This document shows positions 24,710 to 33,792 of a stretch of DNA of 44,321 nucleotides, piece after piece; position 1 is the first letter of the stretch; every line of letters starts with the position of its first letter. This DNA comes from JAJYSO01 sp964451785 (GTDB taxonomy: Bacteria > Bacteroidota > Bacteroidia > Flavobacteriales > Flavobacteriaceae): contig CAYVJG010000024.1 in NCBI GenBank assembly GCA_964451785.1, positions 1-44,321 of the forward strand, given 5' to 3'. The notes beneath the pieces are model-generated. The model was not told the origin of the DNA. It worked only from the letters and a program-made list of their open reading frames with translations, and searched no databases. The translations under genes were made by a program, and so were the position numbers.

Positions 24710-25681
24710 TTAACAAGCAGTGTTTTTTTGTAAGATGTCAGCCACAATTCGCTTGGCGTGAATGAGTGAATTTTCAATTAGTAGGTGGTGGGTTTCGGCA
24801 CCAGCACAAATTACACCTGCAAGATAAATTCCTGGCTGATTAGTTTCCATAGTTTCGGAATTGAATTGCGGTAATTGCTTGTCATCTTCAGAAATAAAAA
24901 CCCCTATTGATTTTAAAAAAGCGTAATTAGGGCGATAACCGGTGAGGGCTAATACAAAATCGTTTTTTAGTGTTTGCACCTGTCCTTCTTTATTGCGCAC
25001 ATCGATTTCGTCTTCTCTGACGGCGATGAGATTTGTATTGAATAAAGCTTTGATGCTTCCTTCATTAATTCGATTTTTGATGTCAGGACGCACCCAATAT
25101 TTTACACGTTCACCAATGTCTTCTCCGCGAACAATCATGGTGACATGCCCACCTTTACGAAAAATTTCTAAGGCCGCATCAGAGGCCGAATTGCTGGCGC
25201 CAATCACCGCTACATTTTGATCAAAATAATAATGAGGATCATCGTAGTAATGTTTGACTTTAGGTAAGTTCTCTCCCGGCACATTGATTTTGTGTGGAAT
25301 ACCGTAAAAACCTGTTGCTACTACCACATTTTTGGCTTGATAAGTCGCTTTGGAGGTTTGTATGCTATAGCTTTCATCGACAGGAGTCACTGTCAAAACC
25401 TCTTCAAATAAATTAATAGTTAACTGATAAGCCTGAGCTATTTTTCGGTAATATTCCAAACCTTCAGCACGTGTAGGTTTAGGGTTGAGACTCGTCAGCG
25501 GGATATTGTCAATTTCGAGTCTTTCAGCTGTAGAGAAGAAACGCATTTGCGTTGGAAAATGGTAGATAGAATTGACCAGAGTTCCTTTTTCAATAACTGT
25601 ATAATTCAAGTTGTTTTTTTGAGCTTCTAAAGCCGTAGCTATACCCACGGGGCCGGCTCCAATAATGAGAAGATCTAACAT
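24710..25681 (-). CDS. ypdA: YpdA-family bacillithiol disulfide reductase-like flavoprotein
   Basis: A 323-residue two-dinucleotide-binding flavoprotein. The FAD-binding motif GAGPVG is at residues 8-13, the NADPH-binding motif VAVIGASNSASDAALE is near 165-180, and the second FAD contact GIYLAGVICAG is near 285-295. The YpdA-specific segment YHFPTQMRFFSTAERLEIDNIP is present and no CxxC redox pair is seen, which separates it from thioredoxin reductase. YpdA reduces bacillithiol disulfide in organisms that make this thiol. It overlaps no gene and lies 22 bp before the mutase-like gene. Confidence 0.88.
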   Translation of the reverse strand: MLDLLIIGAGPVGIATALEAQKNNLNYTVIEKGTLVNSIYHFPTQMRFFSTAERLEIDNIPLTSLNPKPTRAEGLEYYRKIAQAYQLTINLFEEVLTVTPVDESYSIQTSKATYQAKNVVVATGFYGIPHKINVPGENLPKVKHYYDDPHYYFDQNVAVIGASNSASDAALEIFRKGGHVTMIVRGEDIGERVKYWVRPDIKNRINEGSIKALFNTNLIAVREDEIDVRNKEGQVQTLKNDFVLALTGYRPNYAFLKSIGVFISEDDKQLPQFNSETMETNQPGIYLAGVICAGAETHHLLIENSLIHAKRIVADILQKNTAC

Positions 25682-25743
25682 GATTTTACTTTGTTTTTGA
25701 GTGTTACTTCTCGTAATCGTGTTTGCACACAGCTCTTTGTGGT

Positions 25744-25805
25744 GACGCGTAGAGAAAGTTGAGACGCGTCATAAATCATCATCGTTCTCACGTGAGAACG
25801 ATGAT
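25744..25805. promoter_or_regulatory. Two consecutive palindromes between rpe and ypdA
   Basis: GACGCGT (25744-25750) and ACGCGTC (25764-25770) form one hairpin. Next to it is a perfect 28-bp palindrome at 25778-25805 with arms ATCATCGTTCTC and GAGAACGATGAT around ACGT. Neither is followed by a strong T tract on the minus strand. They may end the rpe transcript, or the perfect palindrome may be an operator for ypdA. Confidence 0.45.
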
Positions 25806-25856
25806 TTTATAGAATTAACGCATAGAGAGGCTTTTGAATAAAAGCCATAGCTTTAA

Positions 25857-26516
25857 TTATGCGTTTGCAAGTTCAGATAAACGAGCGGTAGTAGCTGTAG
25901 GATCTTCAGCTTTAAATACATGGCTTCCGGCTACTAAGACATCGGCTCCGGCTTCAACGAGTTTTTGGATGTTTTTATCATTGACACCGCCGTCGATTTC
26001 GATTTTGGTATCAGCTCCGTTGGCGGTGATGATGGCTTTGAGTTGGCGTACTTTTTTATAGGTATTTTCGATAAATTTTTGACCACCAAATCCAGGGTTC
26101 ACACTCATGACACATACTAAATCGATATCGTTAATTACATCTTCAAGCAAGTTGACATTTGTATGCGGATTTAAAGCAACTCCAGCTTTCATTCCGGCTT
26201 GTTTAATGGCTTGTAAGCTGCGGTGTAAATGTGTGCAAGCTTCGTAATGTACCGTGAGGATATCAGCCCCTAATTCGGCAAAGGTGTTGATATAACGATC
26301 GGGGTCGACAATCATCAAATGCACGTCGATGGGTTTTTTAGCGTGCTGTGTAATCGCTTTTAATACCGGCATACCAAAAGAAATATTAGGCACAAAGACA
26401 CCATCCATAATATCGATGTGAAACCAATCGGCTTTACTGGCGTTTACCATTTCGATATCGCGTTGTAAATTGGCAAAATCGGCAGCTAAAACAGAGGGGG
26501 CAATTAATTTGCTCAT
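25857..26516 (-). CDS. rpe: Ribulose-phosphate 3-epimerase
   Basis: A 219-residue TIM-barrel enzyme that interconverts ribulose 5-phosphate and xylulose 5-phosphate in the pentose phosphate pathway. Family signatures are present in order: IAPSVLAADFANL (residues 5-17), WFHIDIMDGVFVPNISFG (metal-binding His and Asp), DVHLMIVDPDRYI, VCVMSVNPGFGGQKFI, and EIDGGVNDKNI with VAGSHVF for phosphate binding. Full length. It stands upstream of ypdA on the same strand, separated by 175 bp holding strong palindromes. Confidence 0.97.
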   Translation of the reverse strand: MSKLIAPSVLAADFANLQRDIEMVNASKADWFHIDIMDGVFVPNISFGMPVLKAITQHAKKPIDVHLMIVDPDRYINTFAELGADILTVHYEACTHLHRSLQAIKQAGMKAGVALNPHTNVNLLEDVINDIDLVCVMSVNPGFGGQKFIENTYKKVRQLKAIITANGADTKIEIDGGVNDKNIQKLVEAGADVLVAGSHVFKAEDPTATTARLSELANA

Positions 26517-26662
26517 AAGAGGATATTTTTGTGCAAAAGTACGAAAATACCTTATAAGAAGCGATCATGTTTTGGGGTTTATCCCGTGATTTAATAATCG
26601 CTGTTGCGGTTTAAATTTATATTTATATTATACTTACCTTTATCCACTTCAAAAAAGATAGT

Positions 26663-27487
26663 ATGAAAAGATCTCATTATATTGTTACGCTGGCTTTATC
26701 AGGCGTATTACTGAGTAGCTGTGTAAGTGTAAAAATGAATACACAAGCCAATATTGAAGCTACAACAGACTCTAGTGCGCATTTAATGCAAGCGGTTTTG
26801 TGGCAACAAAATGCGGCTGAATATCGCGCCTTGTGCTATCAAGCGTATAATACCGCAAAATGGCGTTTGCAACAATTACTAGCCGAAACAGGAGCAACCA
26901 CTGAAAAATTAGCTATTGTAACCGATATAGACGAAACAGTGCTAGACAACAGTCCTTTTGAAGCTAAATTGATTCAGACAAAAGATACCTATTCGGAAAC
27001 CGAATGGGCCAATTGGGTAAATCGACAAGAAGCAGAGGCGGTGCCGGGAGCAGTTGGATTTTTAAATTATGCACAAAGTCAAGGTGTAGAAGTTTTTTAT
27101 GTCAGCAACCGATCAGAAGCTGCTGAAAAAGCGACTATTGCTAATTTAAAAAGCTTAGGATTTCCTTACGCAGATGAAGCACACCTCTTGTTGAAAACTG
27201 ATGATAGCGCAAAGAAAAGTCGCTTTAACGAAGTGGCTGAACAACATAAAATACTCTTGTTTATAGGCGATAATTTATCGGATTTTACCTCTAAATTTCG
27301 CGTGCCTTCAACTCAAAAACGCAATGCCTTAGCGGATCAACTGCAAGACGACTTTGGAAAGAAATTTATTGTGTTGCCCAACCCGATGTATGGTGATTGG
27401 GAAACCAAAGGCCTTTTTAAAGGGCGTTACGATTGGACAGAAACGCAAAAGGACTCTATCCGAAAGGCCAATTTAAAAGCGTATTAA
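26663..27487 (+). CDS. 5'-nucleotidase/acid phosphatase, lipoprotein e(P4) family
   Basis: A 274-residue lipoprotein precursor with lipobox LLSSC (Cys20) and a HAD class B acid-phosphatase domain. The catalytic motif is DIDETVLDNS (Asp88 and Asp90), followed by FYVSNRSE (motif II) and LLFIGDNLSDF (motif IV). In Haemophilus the e(P4) protein dephosphorylates nucleotides such as NMN at the outer membrane for NAD uptake. The equivalent role here is inferred. It is followed after 3 bp by the YigZ gene, so the two are probably cotranscribed. Confidence 0.92.
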   Translation: MKRSHYIVTLALSGVLLSSCVSVKMNTQANIEATTDSSAHLMQAVLWQQNAAEYRALCYQAYNTAKWRLQQLLAETGATTEKLAIVTDIDETVLDNSPFEAKLIQTKDTYSETEWANWVNRQEAEAVPGAVGFLNYAQSQGVEVFYVSNRSEAAEKATIANLKSLGFPYADEAHLLLKTDDSAKKSRFNEVAEQHKILLFIGDNLSDFTSKFRVPSTQKRNALADQLQDDFGKKFIVLPNPMYGDWETKGLFKGRYDWTETQKDSIRKANLKAY

Positions 27488-27490
27488 CTA

Positions 27491-28102
27491 GTGGATAAAG
27501 ATTCCTATAAAACTATTGACCAGCCGGGTGCAGAAACTTTATACAAAGATAAAGGCAGTAAGTTTTTTGGCTATGCTTTTCCGGTGACTTCTGAAACCGA
27601 AATTGAAACGGCTTTAGCACAGGTTAGAGAGCAGCACCACAAGGCGCGTCATTTTTGCTACGCTTGGCAGCTGGGTCAACATTATGAGCAGTATCGCGCT
27701 AATGATGATGGCGAACCGTCTAACTCTGCCGGAATGCCCATTTATGGACAACTTCAGGCTTTTGAGGTGACTAATGTCTTGGTGGTGTCGGTGCGCTATT
27801 TTGGTGGCGTAAAACTAGGTGTTGGCGGTTTGATTACAGCTTATAAAACTTCTGCTAAATTGGCTTTAGAAGCAAGCGAAATCGTGACTAAAACCATTGA
27901 TGTGGTTTTTAGAATTGCATTTAACTATCCGGAAATGAGCGCGGTAGAAGAAATCTTAAATCGCGAAAATTTGACGGTGATTAAACGTGTCTTAAAAGCA
28001 GATTGCCAAATTTTTATTCAGGTGCGCCAAAAAGAAGCAAATCGCATTTTTAAGCTGTTTGATAACTTGTATAAAGTAGCTATAACGCTTGATGAAGCAT
28101 AA
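27491..28102 (+). CDS. YigZ/IMPACT-family protein
   Basis: A 203-residue protein starting at GTG, three bases after the preceding stop. The N-terminal UPF0029/IMPACT domain has KGSKFFGYAFPV, HHKARHFCYAWQLG, RANDDGEPSNSAGMPI and VVSVRYFGGVKLGVGGLI, which are the family landmarks. The C-terminal part (from about 125) is the ferredoxin-like domain typical of YigZ. The bacterial function is not settled; nucleic-acid binding or a regulatory role has been suggested. No ATG is available near the domain start, so the GTG is the only sensible start. Confidence 0.9.
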   Translation: MDKDSYKTIDQPGAETLYKDKGSKFFGYAFPVTSETEIETALAQVREQHHKARHFCYAWQLGQHYEQYRANDDGEPSNSAGMPIYGQLQAFEVTNVLVVSVRYFGGVKLGVGGLITAYKTSAKLALEASEIVTKTIDVVFRIAFNYPEMSAVEEILNRENLTVIKRVLKADCQIFIQVRQKEANRIFKLFDNLYKVAITLDEA

Positions 28103-28126
28103 GGATGATGACCTTTGTAAAAATAT

Positions 28127-29242
28127 ATGCACAACCCTTTAGAAAAATACAGAAATACGAAACTTGATCGCTTTGTTCAAACGCATAAGCACTACCTGCC
28201 GGTGCTGTTTTTTGTGGGGGGATTTATCTTTGATTCACTCACCTTAGGACGCATTGATCGCGTGTATGATCAGGTGGTTTTGTGTTTGTATATGGCCGCG
28301 TTAACGTTGGTGGTTTATCTGTTTAATATCAAAGGGAGCAGGCCTTATAAGAATACATTTTTTGAACGCATAAAAATCTATTTACCGCTAGTTATTCAGT
28401 TCTTTTTCGGGGGACTTTCCAGCGCGTTTGTGGTTTATTTTTCGCGCAGTGTATCGCTGTCTAAAACACTGGTTTTTTTTGTGCTTTTAGTCGGGGTTTT
28501 TATAGCTAACGAGGTTTTTAAGAAGCGCATTTCGAATAGATATTTACAATTCGGATTCTATTATTTTATCAACTTTACGTTTTTCATTTTTATGCTTCCG
28601 GTGTTCATTAAGCAGATGAATACCTTTGTTTTTATACTGTCAGGAATAGTGAGTTTGGGCAGCACTATAGCTTTACTAATCGCAATCGCTCAAAAAAATC
28701 AACACACACTTCCTAAAACAGGCTTACAAAAGCTATTCATCATTGTTGGAAGTATTTACATTTTGGTTAATGTGGCTTATTTTACCAACATTATTCCCCC
28801 GGTTCCGCTGTCGTTAAATACCGGTATTGTAGCTCATCAGGTTGAACGCGTTGGAACAACTTACAAGGTGACTTATGAGCGCGATAAGGGATATATGTTT
28901 TGGCGCGATAGTCGGTTTAAATTTATACATCGACCCGGCGAACGCGTCTATGTGTTTACTTCTATTTTTGCGCCTACAGCCATTAAAAAGCGCATTTCAC
29001 ACCGGTGGTCGTGGTATAATTCTGAAACAAACGACTGGGAAGTAGTTGATAATATTGGCTATAAAATTATCGGTGGACGTGACGATGGCTATCGCGGTTA
29101 TACCTATAAAGATCACCTTAAACCCGGATTGTGGAGGGTAGATGTTATCACTGAGGAAGGTCGAATCATTGGCGTCCTTAAATTTGACCTTATAGAAGAC
29201 CCCAATAAATCACCACAACGGCTTGTTGAGAAGCTGTTTTGA
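28127..29242 (+). CDS. DUF2914 membrane protein
   Basis: A 371-residue protein with about seven hydrophobic helices in the first 220 residues (for example YLPVLFFVGGFIFDSLTLG and PLVIQFFFGGLSSAFVVYF). The C-terminal DUF2914 domain contains the signature ISHRWSWYNSETNDWEVVDN followed by GGRDDGYRGYTYK and GLWRVDVITEEGRIIG. The domain is a small beta-sandwich, predicted extracytoplasmic. Function unknown. It lies 24 bp after the YigZ gene and may belong to the same operon. Confidence 0.85.
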   Translation: MHNPLEKYRNTKLDRFVQTHKHYLPVLFFVGGFIFDSLTLGRIDRVYDQVVLCLYMAALTLVVYLFNIKGSRPYKNTFFERIKIYLPLVIQFFFGGLSSAFVVYFSRSVSLSKTLVFFVLLVGVFIANEVFKKRISNRYLQFGFYYFINFTFFIFMLPVFIKQMNTFVFILSGIVSLGSTIALLIAIAQKNQHTLPKTGLQKLFIIVGSIYILVNVAYFTNIIPPVPLSLNTGIVAHQVERVGTTYKVTYERDKGYMFWRDSRFKFIHRPGERVYVFTSIFAPTAIKKRISHRWSWYNSETNDWEVVDNIGYKIIGGRDDGYRGYTYKDHLKPGLWRVDVITEEGRIIGVLKFDLIEDPNKSPQRLVEKLF

Positions 29243-29282
29243 GAGTTGTCAAAAAATAATTAAAAAATAAATCCAAATTTTG

Positions 29283-29314
29283 TTGCTTTTGTAAATAGAA
29301 ACGCTATAAATTTG
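29283..29314 (+). promoter_or_regulatory. Probable promoter of the his operon
   Basis: TTG at 29283-29285 and TAAATTTG at 29307-29314, spaced by 21 bp, fit the Bacteroidota -33 / -7 consensus (TTG, TAnnTTTG). Transcription would begin near 29320, just upstream of the leader peptide gene. Confidence 0.55.
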
Positions 29315-29335
29315 TACCCACATAAAAATACAATT

Positions 29336-29395
29336 ATGAATTTTATCAATTTACATCATCATCACCATCATTCTTGCATTCAGGCGAGGGGATAG
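29336..29395 (+). CDS. hisL: his operon leader peptide
   Basis: A 19-codon frame, MNFINLHHHHHHSCIQARG, with six consecutive His codons (five CAT, one CAC) at codons 7-12. It lies between a good promoter and a factor-independent terminator (29427-29455), followed by hisG. This is the layout of transcription attenuation: charged tRNA-His lets the ribosome pass the His run and the terminator forms, while a shortage of tRNA-His stalls it and lets an alternative fold prevent termination. The function is inferred from this arrangement. Confidence 0.8.
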   Translation: MNFINLHHHHHHSCIQARG

Positions 29396-29426
29396 TGATA
29401 TGTAGTAAATCATAAATAATCCAATT

Positions 29427-29455
29427 AACCGTCTGAGTTTTCAGGCGGTTTTTTT
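29427..29455 (+). terminator. Attenuator terminator of the his operon
   Basis: CCGTCTGA and TCAGGCGG form an eight-base-pair stem (one G-U) with a GTTT loop, followed directly by a run of seven Ts. It sits 32 bp after the leader peptide stop and about 50 bp before hisG. Confidence 0.75.
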
Positions 29456-29506
29456 ATGCCCCTCCATAAAGCCGCGTGAATTCTTCAGACACGATAGCAA
29501 AACCAA

Positions 29507-30364
29507 ATGAAGAACTTAAAAATTGCCCTTCAAAAACGCGGCCGACTCAGTGAACAATCTTTAGAATTATTCAGAGAATGCGGCATTCAAGTGCCTACCG
29601 GGACACGTAAGCTCAGAGCCGAAGCTACTAATTTTCCGGCCGAATTTCTATTCCTTCGCGATGATGATATTCCGCAATATGTCGAACAAGGTATTGCCGA
29701 TATTGGCATTGTTGGCGAAAATGAAATCTGGGAACAAGAAAAAAGTATCCGCAACTTACAAGCCCTCGGATTTGCCGGTTGCCGTATGGCGTTAGCTATT
29801 CCGAAAGAAGAAGAATACACGGGTTTAGACTACTTTGAACAAAAACGCATTGCTACTTCTTACCCTAATATTTTGACGCGCTTTTTTACAGAAAAAAAGA
29901 TTGACGTTACGGTTGAACGCTTGAGTGGTAGTGTAGAAATTGCTACAGGAATCGGCTTGGCTGATGGCATTTTTGACATCGTAAGTACTGGTAGTACGCT
30001 GTTGATGAACGGTCTTAAAGAAGTAGAACCACTGTTTACAAGTGAAGCGGTTTTAGTGGCTGCTCCGCAATTGTCAGCCGACAAAGAAGAGCTCTTAAAC
30101 CAACTTTTATTTCGCATTAAAGCCGTCAAAACCGGTAAACGCAGTCGCTATATTTTACTCAATACGCCTAATTCTGCCATTGATGAAATTACCGCCTTAT
30201 TGCCGGGTATGAAATCGCCAACTCTATTGCCCTTGGCTGAACCCGGATGGAGTAGTTTACATTCTGTAGTCGATGAATCGGTGTTTTGGGAAGTGATCGA
30301 TCAGCTCAAAGCCCTCGGTGCTCAAGGCATTATGGTGATGCCTATCGAAAAAATGGTCATCTAA
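29507..30364 (+). CDS. hisG: ATP phosphoribosyltransferase HisG (long form)
   Basis: A 285-residue enzyme for the first step of histidine synthesis: ATP + PRPP to phosphoribosyl-ATP. N-terminal signature LKIALQKRGRLSEQSLELF, the substrate-site segment IADIGIVGENE, the PRPP-binding loop near GIFDIVSTGSTLLMNGLKEVE, and a C-terminal ACT-like regulatory domain (about 215-285) ending QGIMVMPIEKMVI. This domain marks the long form, which is inhibited by histidine and needs no HisZ. First gene of the operon, behind the leader and attenuator. Confidence 0.98.
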   Translation: MKNLKIALQKRGRLSEQSLELFRECGIQVPTGTRKLRAEATNFPAEFLFLRDDDIPQYVEQGIADIGIVGENEIWEQEKSIRNLQALGFAGCRMALAIPKEEEYTGLDYFEQKRIATSYPNILTRFFTEKKIDVTVERLSGSVEIATGIGLADGIFDIVSTGSTLLMNGLKEVEPLFTSEAVLVAAPQLSADKEELLNQLLFRIKAVKTGKRSRYILLNTPNSAIDEITALLPGMKSPTLLPLAEPGWSSLHSVVDESVFWEVIDQLKALGAQGIMVMPIEKMVI

Positions 30365-30395
30365 CTCTTTTCTTATCAATTCTAAATAAATTACA

Positions 30396-31688
30396 ATGAA
30401 ATCTTATCGCAACCCTTCTCGTTCTGAATGGCCACAACTAGGTCAGCGTCCAACGCTTAAACAAGCCGAACTTACCCCTTTATTACAAACTATTTTCACC
30501 GAAGTAAAAACGAAAGGCGATGAAGCTGTACAGAAATACACCGCTTTGTTTGACGGAGTTGAAGCTGTGCAAACTCGGGTTTCTGAAACAGAACTGGCTG
30601 TAGCAGAACAACAAGTTTCGCCTGATTTAAAAAACTCAATTCAATTAGCCATAAAAAACATTACGGCTTTTCACAGCAGTCAAGAAGAAAAGCCGCAACC
30701 TATTGAAACCACAGAAGGCGTAGTTTGCTGGCGTGAGAGTCGCCCTATTGAAAAAGTAGGTTTGTATATTCCGGGCGGTTCAGCGCCGTTGTTTTCAACA
30801 GTTCTGATGCTAGGCATTCCGGCAAAATTAGCGGGATGTCAAGAAATCGTGTTGTGTACGCCGCCAAAATCTGACGGTTCTGTTGATGCCGCTATCTTGT
30901 ATGCCGCTCAACAAATCGGCATTAAAACCATTTGTAAAGTTGGCGGTATTCAAGCCATAGCCGCAATGACTTTTGGAACCGCTACATTTCCAGCTGTTTA
31001 TAAGATTTTTGGCCCCGGCAATCAATATGTTACCGCTGCCAAACAAGAAGCATTGAAATATGGCGTGGCCATTGATATGCCGGCCGGCCCTAGTGAAGTG
31101 TTGGTGATTGCCGATGAAAAGGCGAATCCCAAATTTGTGGCAGCCGATTTATTGTCGCAAGCAGAACACGGTCCCGATAGCCAGGTGATTCTGGCAACTT
31201 CATCAGCAGCTATTTTAGCGGAGGTTAAGCAAAATTTAGAGCAGCAACTCAATGCATTGCCGCGCAAAGCAATTGCTGCTAAAGCCTTGTTAAAAAGTAA
31301 ATTAATCAGTTTTGAAACGCTCGAATCTTGTGTAGCTTTTAGTAATTATTACGCTCCAGAACACTTGATTTTGGCTGTTGACAATCCGGAAGAATTAGTG
31401 TCGTCGATTCAAAATGCCGGTTCTGTGTTTTTAGGAAAATACAGTTGCGAAAGTGCCGGTGATTACGCCAGCGGCACCAATCACACTTTGCCGACAAATG
31501 GTGCAGCTAGGGCTTATTCAGGCGTGTCCTTAGATAGTTTTATCAAGAAAATCACCTTTCAAAAATTGTCTGCTCAAGGGGTACAGCAAATCGGCAAAGC
31601 TGTAGAAACTATGGCAGCGGCTGAAGGCTTGGTTGCGCACCAAAAAGCTATGCAATTTCGTCGTCAATCCATTCTAGAAAAGGCTTAA
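30396..31688 (+). CDS. hisD: Histidinol dehydrogenase HisD
   Basis: A 430-residue enzyme that oxidises histidinol to histidine in two NAD-dependent steps with bound zinc. Signatures include EKVGLYIPGGSAPLFSTVLM, VYKIFGPGNQYVTAAKQ, IDMPAGPSEVLVIAD, and the metal-site segment LLSQAEHGPDSQVIL. Full length and uninterrupted. It begins 31 bp after hisG, and its stop is followed after two bases by hisC. Confidence 0.98.
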   Translation: MKSYRNPSRSEWPQLGQRPTLKQAELTPLLQTIFTEVKTKGDEAVQKYTALFDGVEAVQTRVSETELAVAEQQVSPDLKNSIQLAIKNITAFHSSQEEKPQPIETTEGVVCWRESRPIEKVGLYIPGGSAPLFSTVLMLGIPAKLAGCQEIVLCTPPKSDGSVDAAILYAAQQIGIKTICKVGGIQAIAAMTFGTATFPAVYKIFGPGNQYVTAAKQEALKYGVAIDMPAGPSEVLVIADEKANPKFVAADLLSQAEHGPDSQVILATSSAAILAEVKQNLEQQLNALPRKAIAAKALLKSKLISFETLESCVAFSNYYAPEHLILAVDNPEELVSSIQNAGSVFLGKYSCESAGDYASGTNHTLPTNGAARAYSGVSLDSFIKKITFQKLSAQGVQQIGKAVETMAAAEGLVAHQKAMQFRRQSILEKA

Positions 31689-31690
31689 CT

Positions 31691-32704
31691 ATGAAAACTT
31701 TACCTGTACGTCAAAACATTCTAAACCTTTCACCTTATCAAAGCGCGCGCAATGAATTTACCGGTGAAGCAGCGGTCTTTTTAGACGCTAATGAAAATCC
31801 GTTTGGCACACTTAACCGCTATCCGGATCCTAATCAAAGTCAGTTGAAGCAAGCTTTGGCAACTACACTTAATATCGATGAAAACCAAATTTTTATCGGC
31901 AATGGTAGCGATGAAGTCATCGATTTGACTTTCCGAATATTTTGCGAACCCGGACAAGACAAAGCCTTGATTTGTCCGCCCACTTATGGAATGTATCGCG
32001 TGTCGGCAGCCTTAAACAATATCGCTTTAGTTGAAGTGCCTCTGACGACTTCTTTTCAACTCAATGTTTCTGAGGTATTAGCTGCTGCAAAACGCGAACA
32101 AGTCAAAGTCATTTGGTTGTGCTCGCCCAATAATCCTACCGGAAATGTATTGAATGACATTGAAGAAATTTTACAAAATTTTGATGGCCTTGTATTTGTT
32201 GATGAAGCGTATATTGATTTTAGTGAGCAGGTGTCGTGGTGTACAAAAATTAAAGATTATCCCAATTTGATAGTCTCGCAAACCTTTAGTAAAGCGCGAG
32301 GTTTGGCTAATGCACGTGTCGGTATTGGCTTGGCTAATGCTGAAATTATAGCCTTGTTTAATCGCGTTAAACCACCTTATAACGTCAGTGGATTAAATCA
32401 AACGGCTGCTCTAAATACCTTATGCGATACAGAACGTTTTCAACAAGAAGTGGCGCTGTTGATTAGTGAGCGCATCCATCTTGAAAAAAACTTAAAAGCC
32501 ATTTCGTGGATTGATGAGGTGTATCCTTCTGAAGCTAATTTTATTTTGATACGCACAGCGCGCGCTAATGAAGTTTATGAAACTTTAAAGGCTAAAGGCA
32601 TCGTATTGCGCAACCGAAGTGCACAAATTCCAAATACTATTCGAATTAGTATCGGCGCACCAAAAGAGAATCAATTATTACTTAAAACTTTAAAATCCTT
32701 ATGA
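31691..32704 (+). CDS. hisC: Histidinol-phosphate aminotransferase HisC
   Basis: A 337-residue fold-type I PLP enzyme that converts imidazole-acetol phosphate to histidinol phosphate. It shows LDANENPFG (residues 32-40), the PLP-phosphate segment NGSDEVIDL, CSPNNPTG, VDEAYIDF, and the PLP Lys201 in SQTFSKARGLANARVG. Its stop overlaps the start of hisB by 4 bp (ATGA). Confidence 0.97.
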   Translation: MKTLPVRQNILNLSPYQSARNEFTGEAAVFLDANENPFGTLNRYPDPNQSQLKQALATTLNIDENQIFIGNGSDEVIDLTFRIFCEPGQDKALICPPTYGMYRVSAALNNIALVEVPLTTSFQLNVSEVLAAAKREQVKVIWLCSPNNPTGNVLNDIEEILQNFDGLVFVDEAYIDFSEQVSWCTKIKDYPNLIVSQTFSKARGLANARVGIGLANAEIIALFNRVKPPYNVSGLNQTAALNTLCDTERFQQEVALLISERIHLEKNLKAISWIDEVYPSEANFILIRTARANEVYETLKAKGIVLRNRSAQIPNTIRISIGAPKENQLLLKTLKSL

Positions 32705-33792
32705 AAAAAGTATTGTTTATAGACCGCGATGGCACCTTGATAAAAGAACCTGCCGATGAGCAAATCGACAGTCTAGAAAAATTAGAATTTTATCCCGGCG
32801 TATTTCAAAATTTGGCGCGCATAGTTCGCGAGCTAGATTACGAATTAGTGATGGTGACTAATCAAGATGGCTTAGGAACTGCCTCTTTTCCGGAAGAAAC
32901 CTTTTGGCCGGCACACCAAAAAATGTTGCAGGCTTTTAAAAATGAAGGCATCGTATTTTCAGAAATTCTAATCGACAGAAGTTTTCCAGAAGACAAATCG
33001 CCGAATCGAAAACCTGAAATAGGGCTGTTGACACAGTATCGCAAAGGCGATTATGATTTAGCTCAATCGTATGTCATTGGCGATCGGTTAAGCGATGTGC
33101 AACTGGCTCAAAATTTAGGAGCTCAAGGCATTTTTATTGGGACCGATAAAGCTGAAAATGCGGCCTTATCGACCAGCAGCTGGCAAGAGATTTATCAATT
33201 TTTGACTGAACAACCGCGTGTTGCACAATTGACGCGTAACACCAAAGAAACGCAAATCGCCTTAAGGCTCAATCTAGATGGTAGTGGAAAGAGTTCTATC
33301 TCAACAGGTTTGGGGTTTTTTGATCATATGCTCGAGCAAATTGCGCGTCACGGTCAATTCGATATAGATTTACAAGTTGAAGGCGATTGGGGAATTGACG
33401 AACACCACAGCATTGAAGATACCGCCTTGACTTTAGGCGCAGCTTTTAAACAGGCTTTAGGGGCTAAAAAGGGAATTGAACGTTACGGATTTACCTTGCC
33501 TATGGATGATTGCCTAGCGCAAGTAGCCCTTGATTTTGGCGGGCGGCCGTGGTTGATGTGGGACGCAGAATTTAAGCGTGAAAAAATTGGCGGTATGCCC
33601 ACCGAAATGTTTCTGCATTTTTTCAAATCTTTTAGTGACGCGGCGCAATGCAATTTGAATATCAAAGCCGAAGGCCAGAATGAACACCACAAAATCGAAT
33701 CTATCTTTAAAGCTTTTGCAAAAAGCTTGCGTATGGCGGTCAAGCAACAGGCCAATAATTTTTCTATTCCCAGTACAAAAGGCGTGTTATGA
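32701..33792 (+). CDS. hisB: Bifunctional histidinol-phosphatase / imidazoleglycerol-phosphate dehydratase HisB
   Basis: A 363-residue fusion. Residues 1-165 are a HAD phosphatase (FIDRDGTL with Asp8 and Asp10; VMVTNQDG; YVIGDRLSDV) for histidinol phosphate. From about residue 168 follows the IGP dehydratase with the metal-binding pairs FFDHMLEQIARHG and DEHHSIEDTA, then NEHHKIESIFKAFAKSLR. The fused form is known from enterobacteria and many Bacteroidota. Both ends overlap the neighbouring genes by 4 bp, so translation is coupled. Confidence 0.97.
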   Translation: MKKVLFIDRDGTLIKEPADEQIDSLEKLEFYPGVFQNLARIVRELDYELVMVTNQDGLGTASFPEETFWPAHQKMLQAFKNEGIVFSEILIDRSFPEDKSPNRKPEIGLLTQYRKGDYDLAQSYVIGDRLSDVQLAQNLGAQGIFIGTDKAENAALSTSSWQEIYQFLTEQPRVAQLTRNTKETQIALRLNLDGSGKSSISTGLGFFDHMLEQIARHGQFDIDLQVEGDWGIDEHHSIEDTALTLGAAFKQALGAKKGIERYGFTLPMDDCLAQVALDFGGRPWLMWDAEFKREKIGGMPTEMFLHFFKSFSDAAQCNLNIKAEGQNEHHKIESIFKAFAKSLRMAVKQQANNFSIPSTKGVL

